DNA from: RGIG2041 sp045652745
Lineage (GTDB): Bacteria; Bacillota; Clostridia; UBA1381; UMGS1253
Length of the DNA: 64,000 nucleotides
Direction of reading: 5' to 3'
Assembly (NCBI GenBank): GCA_045652745.1
Contig: JAZRUW010000004.1
Location: 62,001-126,000 of the forward strand
Below the pieces are notes generated by a model. That model made no database searches, was not told the origin of the DNA, and saw only the letters and a program-made list of their open reading frames with translations. This document shows, piece by piece, positions 1-8,438 of this stretch. Every line of letters starts with the position of its first letter. The stretch's first letter is position 1. Both the position numbers and the translations under genes were made by a program.

Positions 1-120
1 ACTTTTCCGAAAACGAATATTTAATTTCTAAAAACAGATGACATCCTAATGGGGGCGTGACTCCTCCGGACTTATGAATACGGCAGAATTTTTCTGCGAT
101 ATTTTTTCGCTAAATTTGTC

Positions 121-157
121 GAAAATTGTCGACAATTTTCCTTTTCTCCTTTATAAT
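121..157 (+). promoter_or_regulatory. Promoter with 20-bp operator-like palindrome
   Basis: A perfect 20-bp palindrome at 121-140 (arm GAAAATTGTC) overlaps a possible -35 (TCGACA, 129-134), 17 bp before a consensus -10 TATAAT at 152-157. Its position suggests a repressor site controlling the gene at 191. The regulator family is not known to me; a central GTC/GAC core is common in GntR-type sites. Confidence 0.5.
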
Positions 158-190
158 GAAATTATACTACAAACACAAAGGAGAAACACC

Positions 191-1474
191 ATGAACAATA
201 CACTTGAAATCTCCAGAGAGGATTTGCTTGAGTCCATCGGCGCGGTGCGCCCGCCAAAACCGCCCAAAAGGCGAAAAAGACACTTCCCTTGGCACCTTGT
301 TTTACTCGCACTCGGTGTGCTTGTTGTAATTGCGGCCATTATTTTCGGCATCCACAGCTACACGCAAAACGGAGGACAGTCTGCCGCCGACAAGTTGCAG
401 GCAACGCTTCAAGAAGCACAAACGCTCGCCAACGGTTATTTTTACGATGAAGCGCTGACGCTGCTTTCCGACTCCAAGTACGCCGAAAAAGAAGCCGCAC
501 TTGCCTTAAAGCAAGAAATCGAAGCAGCAAAAGCGGCGCTTGTCCCCTATGACGGACAGTATTATCACGTCTTTTTCCACAGCCTGATTATCTATCCCGA
601 GCTTGCCTTTGACGGGGATTACAAACACGAGGGTTACGATATGTGGATGACAACGGTTTCCGAATTTAAGGCGATGCTGCCCCAGCTCTACGAACGCGGC
701 TTTATCCTCTATCCGCTCGACCAAGTCAAAGCAGACGGCGAAATACTGCTGCCGCCGGGCAAAAAGCCGCTCATCGTTTCCATCGATGATGTAAACTACT
801 ACGAATATATGAAGGGCGACGGATTTGCCGACAGGCTCGTCATCAACGACGAGGGCAACCTCGCATGTGAAGTCACCACGCCGACCGGCGAAGTTATCAC
901 CACCTACGACGGCGATGTAATGCCGATTTTAGATGAATTTGTGCGCGAGCATCCGGACTTTTCCTGGCGCGGTGCCAAGGGCGTTGTCGCCGTAACCGGC
1001 TATGAGGGCGTATTCGGCTACCGCACCGTAAAACTCGAAGGCGAAGCGCAAGAAAAAGCAAAGTCCGATGCGCTCATCATTTCGCAAAAACTGCTCGATA
1101 CCGGTTGGCTTCTGGCCTGCCACAGTTACACGCACAACGACTATTTCCGCGACGGCGGTGTGGAAATGGAAGATTTGACTTATGACACCAACCGCTTTAA
1201 AGAACGTATTGCGGATTTGATTTTCAATACAAACATCTATATTAGTCCGTTCGGCTATTTCCTGTCGGAGGGCGACGAGCGTCTGGCGTATATGAAGAAC
1301 ATGGGCTATACCGTCTTCTGTCCGGTCAGTCCGGCAATGCGCACCTACGAAACGGACGAGGGCGTGCTCTTCTCCGAACGCTTTAACCTCGACCGCTACA
1401 ATATGCGTGCAAAAAAGGAGTATATCAACGAAACTTTCTTTGATGTAGACAGCGTATACTACCAAATGCCGTAA
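191..1474 (+). CDS. Membrane-anchored polysaccharide deacetylase-like protein
   Basis: A 427-residue protein with a basic, proline-rich cytoplasmic head, one membrane segment at about residues 34-56, and an extracytoplasmic domain of the NodB/polysaccharide deacetylase type. Visible motifs are the SIDD aspartate pair (199-200) and the HSYTH motif (H310 and H314), which ligate metal in this family. A helical stretch at about 65-115 separates anchor and domain. The ATG at 191 is chosen because it follows an AAAGGAGAAACACC ribosome site; an upstream in-frame ATG at 74 lies before the promoter. The likely role is deacetylation of a cell-wall or surface glycan, but the substrate cannot be read from the sequence. 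The next gene has its own promoter. Confidence 0.75.
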   Translation: MNNTLEISREDLLESIGAVRPPKPPKRRKRHFPWHLVLLALGVLVVIAAIIFGIHSYTQNGGQSAADKLQATLQEAQTLANGYFYDEALTLLSDSKYAEKEAALALKQEIEAAKAALVPYDGQYYHVFFHSLIIYPELAFDGDYKHEGYDMWMTTVSEFKAMLPQLYERGFILYPLDQVKADGEILLPPGKKPLIVSIDDVNYYEYMKGDGFADRLVINDEGNLACEVTTPTGEVITTYDGDVMPILDEFVREHPDFSWRGAKGVVAVTGYEGVFGYRTVKLEGEAQEKAKSDALIISQKLLDTGWLLACHSYTHNDYFRDGGVEMEDLTYDTNRFKERIADLIFNTNIYISPFGYFLSEGDERLAYMKNMGYTVFCPVSPAMRTYETDEGVLFSERFNLDRYNMRAKKEYINETFFDVDSVYYQMP

Positions 1475-1507
1475 CTTAACGAAGCATTCAGACCACAAGG
1501 CAATCTA

Positions 1508-1536
1508 TTGACATCATTAGAAAAAATATTTATAAT
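1508..1536 (+). promoter_or_regulatory. SigA-type promoter for the fucosidase gene
   Basis: TTGACA (1508-1513), a 17-bp spacer and TATAAT (1531-1536) form a perfect consensus promoter 38 bp before the fucosidase start. Confidence 0.8.
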
Positions 1537-1573
1537 TAGTTTGCGTTATTCATGCATAAGGAGGTATTTTAAA

Positions 1574-2833
1574 ATGGCAATTCCTACACCCGCAAAATAT
1601 ATTGCGGATTTTGAAAAAATGGGTCTCGGTATGTTCGTGCACTGGGGTCTTTATTCCCAAATCGGTAAAGGCGAATGGATCTGGGCACACCGCGATGATT
1701 ATAAAGACGTACCGCAAACAATGGAAGAGTACAAAAAACTCGCCGACACCTTTACGGCAGAGGATTTTGATGCAGAAGCACTTGTGTTGACCGCAAAAAA
1801 AGCCGGTTGTAAATACATCACGCTGACAACGCGCCACCACGAGGGCTTTTCACTCTACGACACCTGTGGTCTTTGCGATTTTGATGCACCGCATTCCGCG
1901 GCAAAGCGCGACCTTATCCGTGAATTTGTAGACGCCTGCAACAAACACGGCATTATGCCGATGTTTTACCACACAACGCTCGACTGGTATCAACCGGATT
2001 TTGAAGAAAACTTCGATGCCTATCTGGAATATTTAAGAAAAAGCGTTGAAGTGCTTTGCACCAACTACGGAAAAATCGGCGGTCTTTGGTTCGATGGCAA
2101 CTGGTCGAAGCGCGACGCGGACTGGAAAGAAAGCGAACTTTACGCAACCATCCGCAAACATCAACCGGAAGCGCTCATTATTAACAACACCGGTTTGGGC
2201 AACTTGGGTAAAACCGGCCATCCGGAAATCGACTCCGTAACCTATGAACAAGGTGCGGCAACTCCGTTAAATCGTGAGGGCATGGAAAAATACGTTGCAG
2301 CAGAAACCTGTATGACCATCAACAACCACTGGGGCATCGGTGCTATGGACTTTAACTACAAATCGCCGAAAGAGTTAATTGAAACTCTTTGTGCATGCAG
2401 AAAAGTTGGCGCAAACTACCTTTTAAATATTGGGCCGACGGCGCAGGGCGGCGTTGATACTTACCAGCGCGAACTTTTGGGCGTGCTCGGCAAATGGATG
2501 GATATTTATGGCGAAGCCATCTACGAGGGCAAGCCGTATCCGGCACGCAGCATGGGTAAAAACTTTGTCTTAAAAGGCGAGGATTGTCTGTATTTCTTCT
2601 TCCACGACCTCGCCCGCGGCGGCAACGCAAATGTTGTTGCATACCGAAACGGTTCCTACTTTGGTCCAACTGCCTTCGATAATGTGACAGATGAAATCGC
2701 ATCCGTTGAATGGATGGACAACGGGGAAAAATTAAGTTTTGCGCAATGCGACAAGATGCTTACTATAAACGCAACCGGCTTCCCTTATGGTATGTCCACC
2801 TGCGTTCGCGTAGCAAAGGCAAAATTAAAATAA
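1574..2833 (+). CDS. Alpha-L-fucosidase family protein (GH29)
   Basis: A 419-residue glycoside hydrolase of family GH29, which releases alpha-linked L-fucose with retention through an aspartate nucleophile. The N-terminal signature GMFVHWGLYS (19-28), the TTRHHEGFSL block (85-94) and the GGLWFDG motif (169-175) with the predicted nucleophile D174 are all present. There is no signal peptide, so it should act in the cytoplasm on imported fucosides. The start at 1574 follows an AAGGAGGT site. The C-terminal part after about residue 335 looks like a small beta domain. It has its own promoter and a strong terminator, so it is a single-gene unit. Substrate linkage cannot be inferred. Confidence 0.85.
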   Translation: MAIPTPAKYIADFEKMGLGMFVHWGLYSQIGKGEWIWAHRDDYKDVPQTMEEYKKLADTFTAEDFDAEALVLTAKKAGCKYITLTTRHHEGFSLYDTCGLCDFDAPHSAAKRDLIREFVDACNKHGIMPMFYHTTLDWYQPDFEENFDAYLEYLRKSVEVLCTNYGKIGGLWFDGNWSKRDADWKESELYATIRKHQPEALIINNTGLGNLGKTGHPEIDSVTYEQGAATPLNREGMEKYVAAETCMTINNHWGIGAMDFNYKSPKELIETLCACRKVGANYLLNIGPTAQGGVDTYQRELLGVLGKWMDIYGEAIYEGKPYPARSMGKNFVLKGEDCLYFFFHDLARGGNANVVAYRNGSYFGPTAFDNVTDEIASVEWMDNGEKLSFAQCDKMLTINATGFPYGMSTCVRVAKAKLK

Positions 2834-2850
2834 TTAAAAACTCAATAAAA

Positions 2851-2880
2851 AAAGCGTTTTCTCTACGGAGAAAACGCTTT
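2851..2880. terminator. Bidirectional intrinsic terminator
   Basis: A perfect 13-bp stem (2851-2863 with 2868-2880) with a TACG loop, A-rich upstream and T-rich downstream. It sits between the convergent fucosidase and transketolase genes and can serve both. Confidence 0.9.
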
Positions 2881-2895
2881 TTTGCTTTAATGAAA

Positions 2896-3843
2896 TTATT
2901 TCTTTGCAATAAGAGCCTTTGCCGCTTTTTCAATGTGCGGTGCGCTCATCTCAAATTCATTAAGCAACTGCATCGGCTCACCGGAGCAACCAAAGGTGTC
3001 CTTTACGCCGATAATGTCCATAATCGTCGGGCAATTCTTGGAAAGTGTTTCTGCAACCGCGCCGCCGAGACCGCCGAGTACGTTATGCTCTTCGCATACC
3101 AATACTGCGCCGCACTTCTTTGCAGACTCAATCACCAGTTCTTCGTCAAGCGGTTTAATTGTAGCAATGTCTACCAATCTTACGCTAATGCCCTGCGCTT
3201 CCAAAGCATCTGCCGCTTTTACTGCCTCATGGAGCAAAAGACCGGAACCGATAATTGCGATGTCACTGCCTTCACGCAAAACTCTGCCCTTACCGATTTC
3301 AAATGTGCCGTACTCATCCGGATCAAACAAAATCGGCATAGCCAGACGGCAAACACGCAGATACACCGGACCATCGTAGTCCGCGATTGCACGCAACGCT
3401 GCTTTGGTTTCCGTGCCGTCTGCCGGAGAAATTACAGTCATATTCGGCATTGCACGCATCAGCGCAACGTCTTCAACACATTGATGCGAAGCACCGTCCT
3501 CACCAACGGTGAGACCTGCATGCGAACCAACCACGCAAACACCCAGGTTCGGGTATGCGATAGAGTTTCTAATCTGCTCATAGGCTCTGCCGGAAGAAAA
3601 CATTGCAAAGGAAGCCGCAAATACTTTTTTACCGGCGGAAGCAAGACCTGCCGCCGTTGTCATCATGTTGCCCTCTGCAATACCGCAGTTTACAAAACGT
3701 TCCGGATATTTTTCTTTAAATATGTAGGTCATGGTGGACTTGCTGAGGTCTGCATCCAAAACCACAATATCTTCTCTGCCGCCAATCTCGGCAAGCTCTT
3801 CACCAAACGCAAGTCTGGTTGCAATCGGTTTTAATTCTGCCAT
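2896..3843 (-). CDS. Transketolase C-terminal subunit
   Basis: A 315-residue protein corresponding to the pyrimidine-binding and C-terminal domains of transketolase. It contains the conserved glutamate (E57, in NCGIAEGN) that activates thiamine diphosphate. The start lies 2 bp after the stop of the N-terminal subunit gene, with an RBS (TTGGAGG) inside the end of that gene, so the two halves are translationally coupled and should form one heteromeric enzyme of the non-oxidative pentose phosphate pathway. Split transketolases are common in Clostridia and archaea. It is the last gene before the terminator. Confidence 0.9.
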   Translation of the reverse strand: MAELKPIATRLAFGEELAEIGGREDIVVLDADLSKSTMTYIFKEKYPERFVNCGIAEGNMMTTAAGLASAGKKVFAASFAMFSSGRAYEQIRNSIAYPNLGVCVVGSHAGLTVGEDGASHQCVEDVALMRAMPNMTVISPADGTETKAALRAIADYDGPVYLRVCRLAMPILFDPDEYGTFEIGKGRVLREGSDIAIIGSGLLLHEAVKAADALEAQGISVRLVDIATIKPLDEELVIESAKKCGAVLVCEEHNVLGGLGGAVAETLSKNCPTIMDIIGVKDTFGCSGEPMQLLNEFEMSAPHIEKAAKALIAKK

Positions 3844-3845
3844 AA

Positions 3846-4691
3846 TTAAAGCGCCTCCAATTCTTTATCGATGGCTTCCAAATCAGCCATAGCCTTATTG
3901 TATTCGTCTTCGCTCGGTGCCTTACCGTGCCAGCCGTAGTTGTTTTCCATGAAGGAAACGCCCTTACCCTTAATTGTAGAGCAGATAACCGCTGTCGGCT
4001 TGCCCTTTACGGTCTTAGCCTCTGCAATTGCATTAGAAATTGCCTCGAGATCGTGACCGTCGATGCAAATTACATGGAAACCGAATGCCTTATACTTTTC
4101 ATCAATCGGATGCGGATTCATTACGGTGCGGATATCACCGTCAATCTGCAGATTGTTGTTGTCGATAAAAATTGTAAGATTATCGAGCTTGTGATGTGCC
4201 GCAAACATTGCTGCTTCCCAAACTTCGCCTTCCTCAATTTCACCGTCACCGAGCGCCGCATATACACGGTAATCGGAGCCGTCAATCTTTGCAGCCTTTG
4301 CCATACCGCCTGCAGCCGCAACGCCCTGACCGAGCGAGCCTGTAGACATATCTACGCCCGGCACACCCTTCATATCCGGGTGACCCTGCAGGAAATGACC
4401 GAATTTACGCAAGTTTACGATCTCTGCCGGATCAAAAAATCCACGCTCTGCCAGTACGCCGTACAGCGCCGGTGCACAATGACCCTTCGAAAGCACGAAA
4501 CGGTCACGCTTCGGATCCTTCGGGTTGGTCGGGTCCACATTCATTTCATCAAAATACAATACGGTCAGCACGTCTGCAATCGACAGCGAGCCGCCCGGAT
4601 GGCCGCATTTCGCACTGTAAACACCTGTTAAGATGCTTTTACGAACGCGGTTGGCAACCTGTGCCAGTTCTTTTACTCTTTCCGGTTTCAT
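3846..4691 (-). CDS. Transketolase N-terminal subunit
   Basis: A 281-residue thiamine diphosphate-binding half of transketolase. The HPGGS loop (31-35) and the ThDP/Mg motif, starting at GDG (148-150) and ending in a run of asparagines about 25 residues later, are clear. It begins with an AGGAGG site 36 bp downstream of mrnC and is followed immediately by the C-terminal subunit. It transfers two-carbon ketol units between sugar phosphates, supplying ribose 5-phosphate and erythrose 4-phosphate. Transcription may come from the cysE promoter or from an unmapped nearby one. Confidence 0.9.
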   Translation of the reverse strand: MKPERVKELAQVANRVRKSILTGVYSAKCGHPGGSLSIADVLTVLYFDEMNVDPTNPKDPKRDRFVLSKGHCAPALYGVLAERGFFDPAEIVNLRKFGHFLQGHPDMKGVPGVDMSTGSLGQGVAAAGGMAKAAKIDGSDYRVYAALGDGEIEEGEVWEAAMFAAHHKLDNLTIFIDNNNLQIDGDIRTVMNPHPIDEKYKAFGFHVICIDGHDLEAISNAIAEAKTVKGKPTAVICSTIKGKGVSFMENNYGWHGKAPSEDEYNKAMADLEAIDKELEAL

Positions 4692-4727
4692 ACCAGATTC
4701 CTCCTCAGTTTAGTATATATTTGAAAA

Positions 4728-5144
4728 CTAAATTGTTTCCTGTGTTTGTGCCGCCTCGAAAGCCAAACTCAAAATTTCACTAAGCCGCTCGGGCGTATCC
4801 TTTAAATATAAATATCCTAAAAGTGCTTCAAAGCCCGTTGCCGCACGGTAATCGGACACGCGCGCATTTTTCGGCACCGTTGCACTGTGTGCATTGCGTC
4901 CGCGCTTGAAGACCGCAACTTCGTCTTCCGAAAGCACATCCATAATGGCATAAACGCTTTTTGCCTGCGCCGCCGCCTTGACATAGGACGTCGCCGTTTT
5001 ATGTATGGTGTTGGTCGGAAGCGACCCACCCGCACTCAAACGTGTACGCACATATAAATCATATACGCTGTCGCCGATAATCGCAAGCGTCAGCGGTGCA
5101 TAAAGCTGCGGATTTTCAATCCCCAGTTCTGAAATCAGTTTCAT
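4728..5144 (-). CDS. mrnC: Mini-ribonuclease III
   Basis: A 138-residue protein with an RNase III catalytic domain and no double-stranded RNA-binding domain, as in MrnC, which matures 23S rRNA in Firmicutes. The acidic motif IGDSVYDLYVR and the distal FEALLGYLYL helix carry the metal-binding acidic residues, and RGRNAHS is typical of Mini-III. Its place next to cysS is the usual Firmicute neighbourhood (cysE-cysS-mrnC). RBS AAAGGAACC precedes the ATG. The unusual point is the 272-bp repeat-filled gap to cysS, where these genes normally abut or overlap. Confidence 0.9.
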   Translation of the reverse strand: MKLISELGIENPQLYAPLTLAIIGDSVYDLYVRTRLSAGGSLPTNTIHKTATSYVKAAAQAKSVYAIMDVLSEDEVAVFKRGRNAHSATVPKNARVSDYRAATGFEALLGYLYLKDTPERLSEILSLAFEAAQTQETI

Positions 5145-5207
5145 AATCAGGTTCCTTTGCTATTAAAACAGACGTTCGGGGGCAGTGAAGCAGTGCGCTA
5201 TCCAAAT

Positions 5208-5411
5208 CTTTCTGTCTAAAAACAGAATTTCGGATGCAGTGCTAGGCGCAGACGATGGCACAGTACGTTGGTACGGGCCATCGGTTGCAACGACGCAATT
5301 CGCAAAAATCTCGTTCTTTCTGTCTAAGAATGGAAATTTGGATGCAGTGCAAGGCGCAGACGATGGCACAGTACGTTGGTACGGGCCATCGGTTGCAACG
5401 ACGCAATGCGC
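5208..5411. repeat. Tandem repeat, 109-bp period, between cysS and mrnC
   Basis: Two copies of a 95-bp unit start at 5208 and 5317. Both run from TTTCTGTCTAA through a long identical core containing GTACGTTGGTACGGGCCATC and end in TTGCAACGACGCAA. They differ at a few positions only near the start of each unit and beside the core. Both strands are open across the repeat, but no start signal supports a gene. It is probably a copy of a dispersed intergenic repeat. Confidence 0.85.
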
Positions 5412-5416
5412 CAAAT

Positions 5417-6808
5417 TTACTTCTTAGACCATTTTACGCCTTCGCGAGTATCTTCTAAGATAATGCCCATATCCAAAAGTTTTGCACGGATGGCATCGGC
5501 GGTGGCAAAATCTTTTGCCTTTTTCGCGGCGGTGCGCTGTGCAATCAAATCCTCAATTTCAGCATCGAGGGTTTCTTCTTCCTGTGCCGTTTCCACACCG
5601 AGTACGGCGCAGAGTTCGGTTAATGTATCGAGAAGCAGGGACAGCGTTTGCTTGGTTACGTTTTCGCTTGCAGCGGTGGTGTTGGCGGTTTTGGCCAGTT
5701 CAAAAATCGAACCGATGGCTGCGGCGGTGTTGAGGTCATCATCCATCGCTTCTTTAAAGCTTGTCACGTGCTGCTCTACGAGCGTTGCCGTTTCAGCATC
5801 GAGTTCACCGTCGGCGGCATGCTCGAGTTTAAAGCGCAGGCTGGAAGCACAATTCATAAGGCGCTCAAGGCCTGCTTTTGCCTGCTGCAAAAGTGCATCG
5901 GCAAAGTTAATCGGGCTTCTGTAATGCGCAGAAAGCATGAAGAAACGAATTACGGAATAATCAAAATGCTTTACAATATCACGAACGGTAAAGAAGTTAC
6001 CGAGCGATTTACTCATTTTCACACCGTCTACATTGATGTAGCCGTTGTGGAGCCAGTAGTGCGCCAGCGGTTGGCCATTGGCCGCTTCGCTTTGCGCGAT
6101 TTCATTTTCGTGGTGCGGGAAAATCAAATCCTTACCGCCGGCATGGATGTCAATCGTTTTACCGAGATACTTGGTAGACATCGCGGAGCATTCAATGTGC
6201 CAGCCCGGTCTGCCCATGCCCCACGGACTTTCCCATGCAGGCTCGCCCGGCTTCTGCGCCTTCCAGAGCGCAAAATCCATCGGGTCACGCTTGCGCTCGT
6301 CTACGCTGATGCGCGCGCCGGATTCCAAATCTTCGAGCGGCTGATGCGACAGTTTACCGTAGTCTTTGAATTTCTTGGTCGCATAGTACACATCGCCGTC
6401 TACCTCGTAGGCATAGCCTTCGGCAATGAGCTTTTCCACAATCTCAATAATTTCCGCAATGTGCTCGGTTGCGCGCGGATGCACGCTTGCCTCGCGGATG
6501 TTCAAGCCTTGTGCGTCTACGCGGTATTCCGCAATAAAACGGTCCGCCAGTTCACGCACGGTGATGCCTTCTTTGTTGGCACGGTTAATCATCTTGTCAT
6601 CAATATCCGTAAAATTCTGCACGAAGGTTACTTTGTAACCGCTGTACTCAAAGTAGCGGCGCAGCGTATCAAACACGATAAACGGACGCGCGTTGCCGAT
6701 ATGGAAAAAGTCATACACAGTCGGGCCGCAGGCATACATTTTCACCTCGCCCGGTGTAATCGGGATAAATTCTTCTTTTGCTTTGGTTAATGAGTTATAT
6801 AATTTCAT
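5417..6808 (-). CDS. cysS: Cysteinyl-tRNA synthetase
   Basis: A 463-residue class I aminoacyl-tRNA synthetase that charges tRNA-Cys. Visible are the HIGH-type signature HIGN (36-39), the KMSKS loop (264-268), and the zinc ligands C27, C207, H232 and E236 that select cysteine. Length matches the family. The start codon overlaps the cysE stop by 4 bp (ATGA), so the two are translationally coupled; cysE makes the precursor of the amino acid this enzyme uses. Confidence 0.97.
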   Translation of the reverse strand: MKLYNSLTKAKEEFIPITPGEVKMYACGPTVYDFFHIGNARPFIVFDTLRRYFEYSGYKVTFVQNFTDIDDKMINRANKEGITVRELADRFIAEYRVDAQGLNIREASVHPRATEHIAEIIEIVEKLIAEGYAYEVDGDVYYATKKFKDYGKLSHQPLEDLESGARISVDERKRDPMDFALWKAQKPGEPAWESPWGMGRPGWHIECSAMSTKYLGKTIDIHAGGKDLIFPHHENEIAQSEAANGQPLAHYWLHNGYINVDGVKMSKSLGNFFTVRDIVKHFDYSVIRFFMLSAHYRSPINFADALLQQAKAGLERLMNCASSLRFKLEHAADGELDAETATLVEQHVTSFKEAMDDDLNTAAAIGSIFELAKTANTTAASENVTKQTLSLLLDTLTELCAVLGVETAQEEETLDAEIEDLIAQRTAAKKAKDFATADAIRAKLLDMGIILEDTREGVKWSKK

Positions 6809-7449
6809 TGTTTGCCCTCCTCTGCCTCGGCAAGTTTCTTTTCCAGCTTTTCTACGCGCATAAGCACTTTACAAAGTTCCATGCTGACAGGGTCCGGAAT
6901 GTGAATCTGGTCAAGGTCCGCGCAAACACGCTGCCCTGCGCGCTTGACCATTCTGCCCGGCACACCCACGCAGGTAGAATTTTCTTCGACCTCGGATAAA
7001 ACCACCGCATTTGCGGCAATCTTGGCATTGTCGCCCACTTTAAACGGGCCAAGCACCTTTGCGCCGGCACCAATCATAACATTATTGCCGAGTGTCGGGT
7101 GTCTTTTACCGACATCCTTACCCGTACCGCCGAGCGTCACGCCCTGATAGATGGTACAGTTGTCGCCGATTTCTGCAGTTTCACCAATCACCACGCCAGC
7201 ACCGTGGTCAATTAACAGTCCGCGGCCGATGGTTGCGCCCGGATGAATTTCAATCCCCGTCCAGAATTTACACGTCTGCGATACCCAACGCGCCGTAAAT
7301 TTCATATGGTGTTTATAAAACCAATGCGCCACGCGGTGATACAAAAGCGCATGAAAGCCGGGATAAAGCAAAAAAACTTCCAAGCCGTTTCTCGCCGCCG
7401 GATCGCGCTCCAGTATAGCTTTTATATCATATCGAATGTTTTTGAACAT
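6805..7449 (-). CDS. cysE: Serine O-acetyltransferase
   Basis: A 214-residue enzyme that makes O-acetylserine from serine and acetyl-CoA, the first step of cysteine synthesis. The C-terminal half is a left-handed beta helix built from hexapeptide repeats, containing IEIHPGATIGRG, DHGAGVVIGE and QGVTLGGTG. The ATG at 7449 is chosen because AAGGAGAATGGT precedes it; a longer reading would start inside the leader. A consensus promoter lies upstream. No T-box signature was found in the leader. Confidence 0.95.
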   Translation of the reverse strand: MFKNIRYDIKAILERDPAARNGLEVFLLYPGFHALLYHRVAHWFYKHHMKFTARWVSQTCKFWTGIEIHPGATIGRGLLIDHGAGVVIGETAEIGDNCTIYQGVTLGGTGKDVGKRHPTLGNNVMIGAGAKVLGPFKVGDNAKIAANAVVLSEVEENSTCVGVPGRMVKRAGQRVCADLDQIHIPDPVSMELCKVLMRVEKLEKKLAEAEEGKQ

Positions 7450-7493
7450 ACCATTCTCCTTTTCAAGGCACACTTATACCTATGCCACATTAT

Positions 7494-7522
7494 ATTATAT
7501 AATTTTTTTGCGCTTTCGTCAA
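7494..7522 (-). promoter_or_regulatory. SigA-type promoter for cysE-cysS
   Basis: On the minus strand, TTGACG (7522-7517), a 17-bp spacer and TATAAT (7499-7494), about 45 bp before the cysE start. It is divergent from the promoter of the kinase gene. Confidence 0.75.
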
Positions 7523-7574
7523 TATGCCAAATGCACATTCTTTTGCCTTTTTGTCCGAAAATTTTCTCAAAAAT

Positions 7575-7603
7575 TTGCAATTCTTCCGTATACTTGGTAT
7601 AAT
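7575..7603 (+). promoter_or_regulatory. SigA-type promoter for the shikimate-kinase-like gene
   Basis: TTGCAA (7575-7580), a 17-bp spacer and TATAAT (7598-7603), 30 bp before the ATG at 7634. Confidence 0.75.
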
Positions 7604-7633
7604 AAGGACACTACATTTTGCGGAGTGAGAACT

Positions 7634-8134
7634 ATGCACAAAAATATAATTTTAATCGGCATGCCCGGCAGCGGCAAATCTACGCTCGGCGTGGTGTTGG
7701 CAAAAGTGCTCGGCATGGGTTTTTCCGATATGGATTTATTGATACAACAACGCGGCGGTAAAAAGCTGCAAGACATTTTAAACACAGACGGTTTGGATGC
7801 CTTTTTAAAAACGGAAGAGGAAACGATTTTGTCCGTTACGGGCGAAAATATGGTACTCGCCACGGGCGGCAGCGCGGTTCTAAGCGAAAAGGCCATGGTG
7901 CATTTAAAAAAGCTCGGCACCGTCGTCTACCTGAAAGTGCCCTACAAAATTCTTTTGCGCCGCATCCGCAACATGGCCACGCGCGGCATCGCGTGCCTGC
8001 CGGGACAAACGCTTCTGGATATTTATCAATACCGCACGCCGCTCTATGAAAAATACGCAGACATCACCGTAGAAACCAAAAACAAAAGATTTGAACAAAG
8101 CGTAGACGAAATTATAAAATCCCTCGGTGCATAA
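7634..8134 (+). CDS. Shikimate kinase-like P-loop kinase
   Basis: A 166-residue P-loop kinase with the shikimate kinase layout: Walker A GMPGSGKS (9-16), a D-x-D pair at 32-34, an ATGGSAV segment matching the family GGG motif, and a C-terminal lid followed by RTPLYEKYAD. The arginine in the usual FR-x2-E motif, which binds shikimate, is not evident; the equivalent stretch reads FLKTEEE. It may therefore be a divergent AroK or a relative with another substrate. No other aromatic pathway gene is nearby. The ATG at 7634 follows GGAGTGAG and the promoter. Confidence 0.7.
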   Translation: MHKNIILIGMPGSGKSTLGVVLAKVLGMGFSDMDLLIQQRGGKKLQDILNTDGLDAFLKTEEETILSVTGENMVLATGGSAVLSEKAMVHLKKLGTVVYLKVPYKILLRRIRNMATRGIACLPGQTLLDIYQYRTPLYEKYADITVETKNKRFEQSVDEIIKSLGA

Positions 8135-8180
8135 AATCACACCTCCCTGTAAATACTACTGTTACAAGGAGGTGTTTTTT

Positions 8181-8330
8181 ATGGATAAAAAGCAAGCACA
8201 GAAAAAGGCAATGGACGTTGTAAACGCCTACTGCGACAAAAAGGACAAAAAATCCGACCCGAACGGCAGCTATACCGGTCAGCCGGAAAACCGAAATGAA
8301 GTGCCCGTCCAAGACGCAGACGATTTATAA
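8181..8330 (+). CDS. Small conserved-looking protein, 49 residues
   Basis: A 49-residue hydrophilic, lysine-rich protein beginning MDKKQAQKKAM, with a central SDPNGSYTG segment and an acidic end VQDADDL. A strong AAGGAGGTG site sits 9 bp before the ATG. I recognise it only as similar to small uncharacterised proteins of Clostridia. It has no membrane segment or cysteine pair suggesting metal binding. It may be cotranscribed with the kinase gene 46 bp upstream. Confidence 0.6.
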   Translation: MDKKQAQKKAMDVVNAYCDKKDKKSDPNGSYTGQPENRNEVPVQDADDL

Positions 8331-8345
8331 GATACGCAAAAAAAT

Positions 8346-8373
8346 TACGGGCGACCCCTTCGGGCCGCCCGTT
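8346..8373 (-). terminator. Intrinsic terminator of the 8439-9071 gene
   Basis: Stem ACGGGCGGCC/GGTCGCCCGT with a short loop, followed on the minus strand by a run of Ts. On the plus strand there is no T-run, so it mainly serves the minus-strand gene. Confidence 0.8.
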
Positions 8374-8438
8374 CGTGTTGGGTGTAATCCGGGCGTTTTG
8401 TAGCCAAAAACTGCCCCGTCTAATCTGTTTTAAACTGT

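Noticed and set aside
2710..3834. 374-codon plus-strand open frame opposite the transketolase C-terminal gene
   Set aside because: It is antisense to a clear transketolase, rich in Arg, Cys and His as expected for a mirror frame, and has no RBS or family motif.
5208..5411. CRISPR-like array
   Set aside because: Only two units of 95 bp with a short gap, no short repeat-spacer pattern and no cas genes.
5163..5458. Open frames of about 70-80 codons within the tandem repeat on both strands
   Set aside because: They exist only because the repeat unit lacks stops in several frames; no RBS, and the products are repeats of the DNA unit.
5648..6790. 380-codon plus-strand open frame opposite cysS
   Set aside because: Mirror of the cysS coding strand; the minus frame has all class I synthetase motifs, and the plus frame none.
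7450..7633. T-box leader of cysE-cysS
   Set aside because: The distance from promoter to start is only about 40 nt, too short for a T-box.
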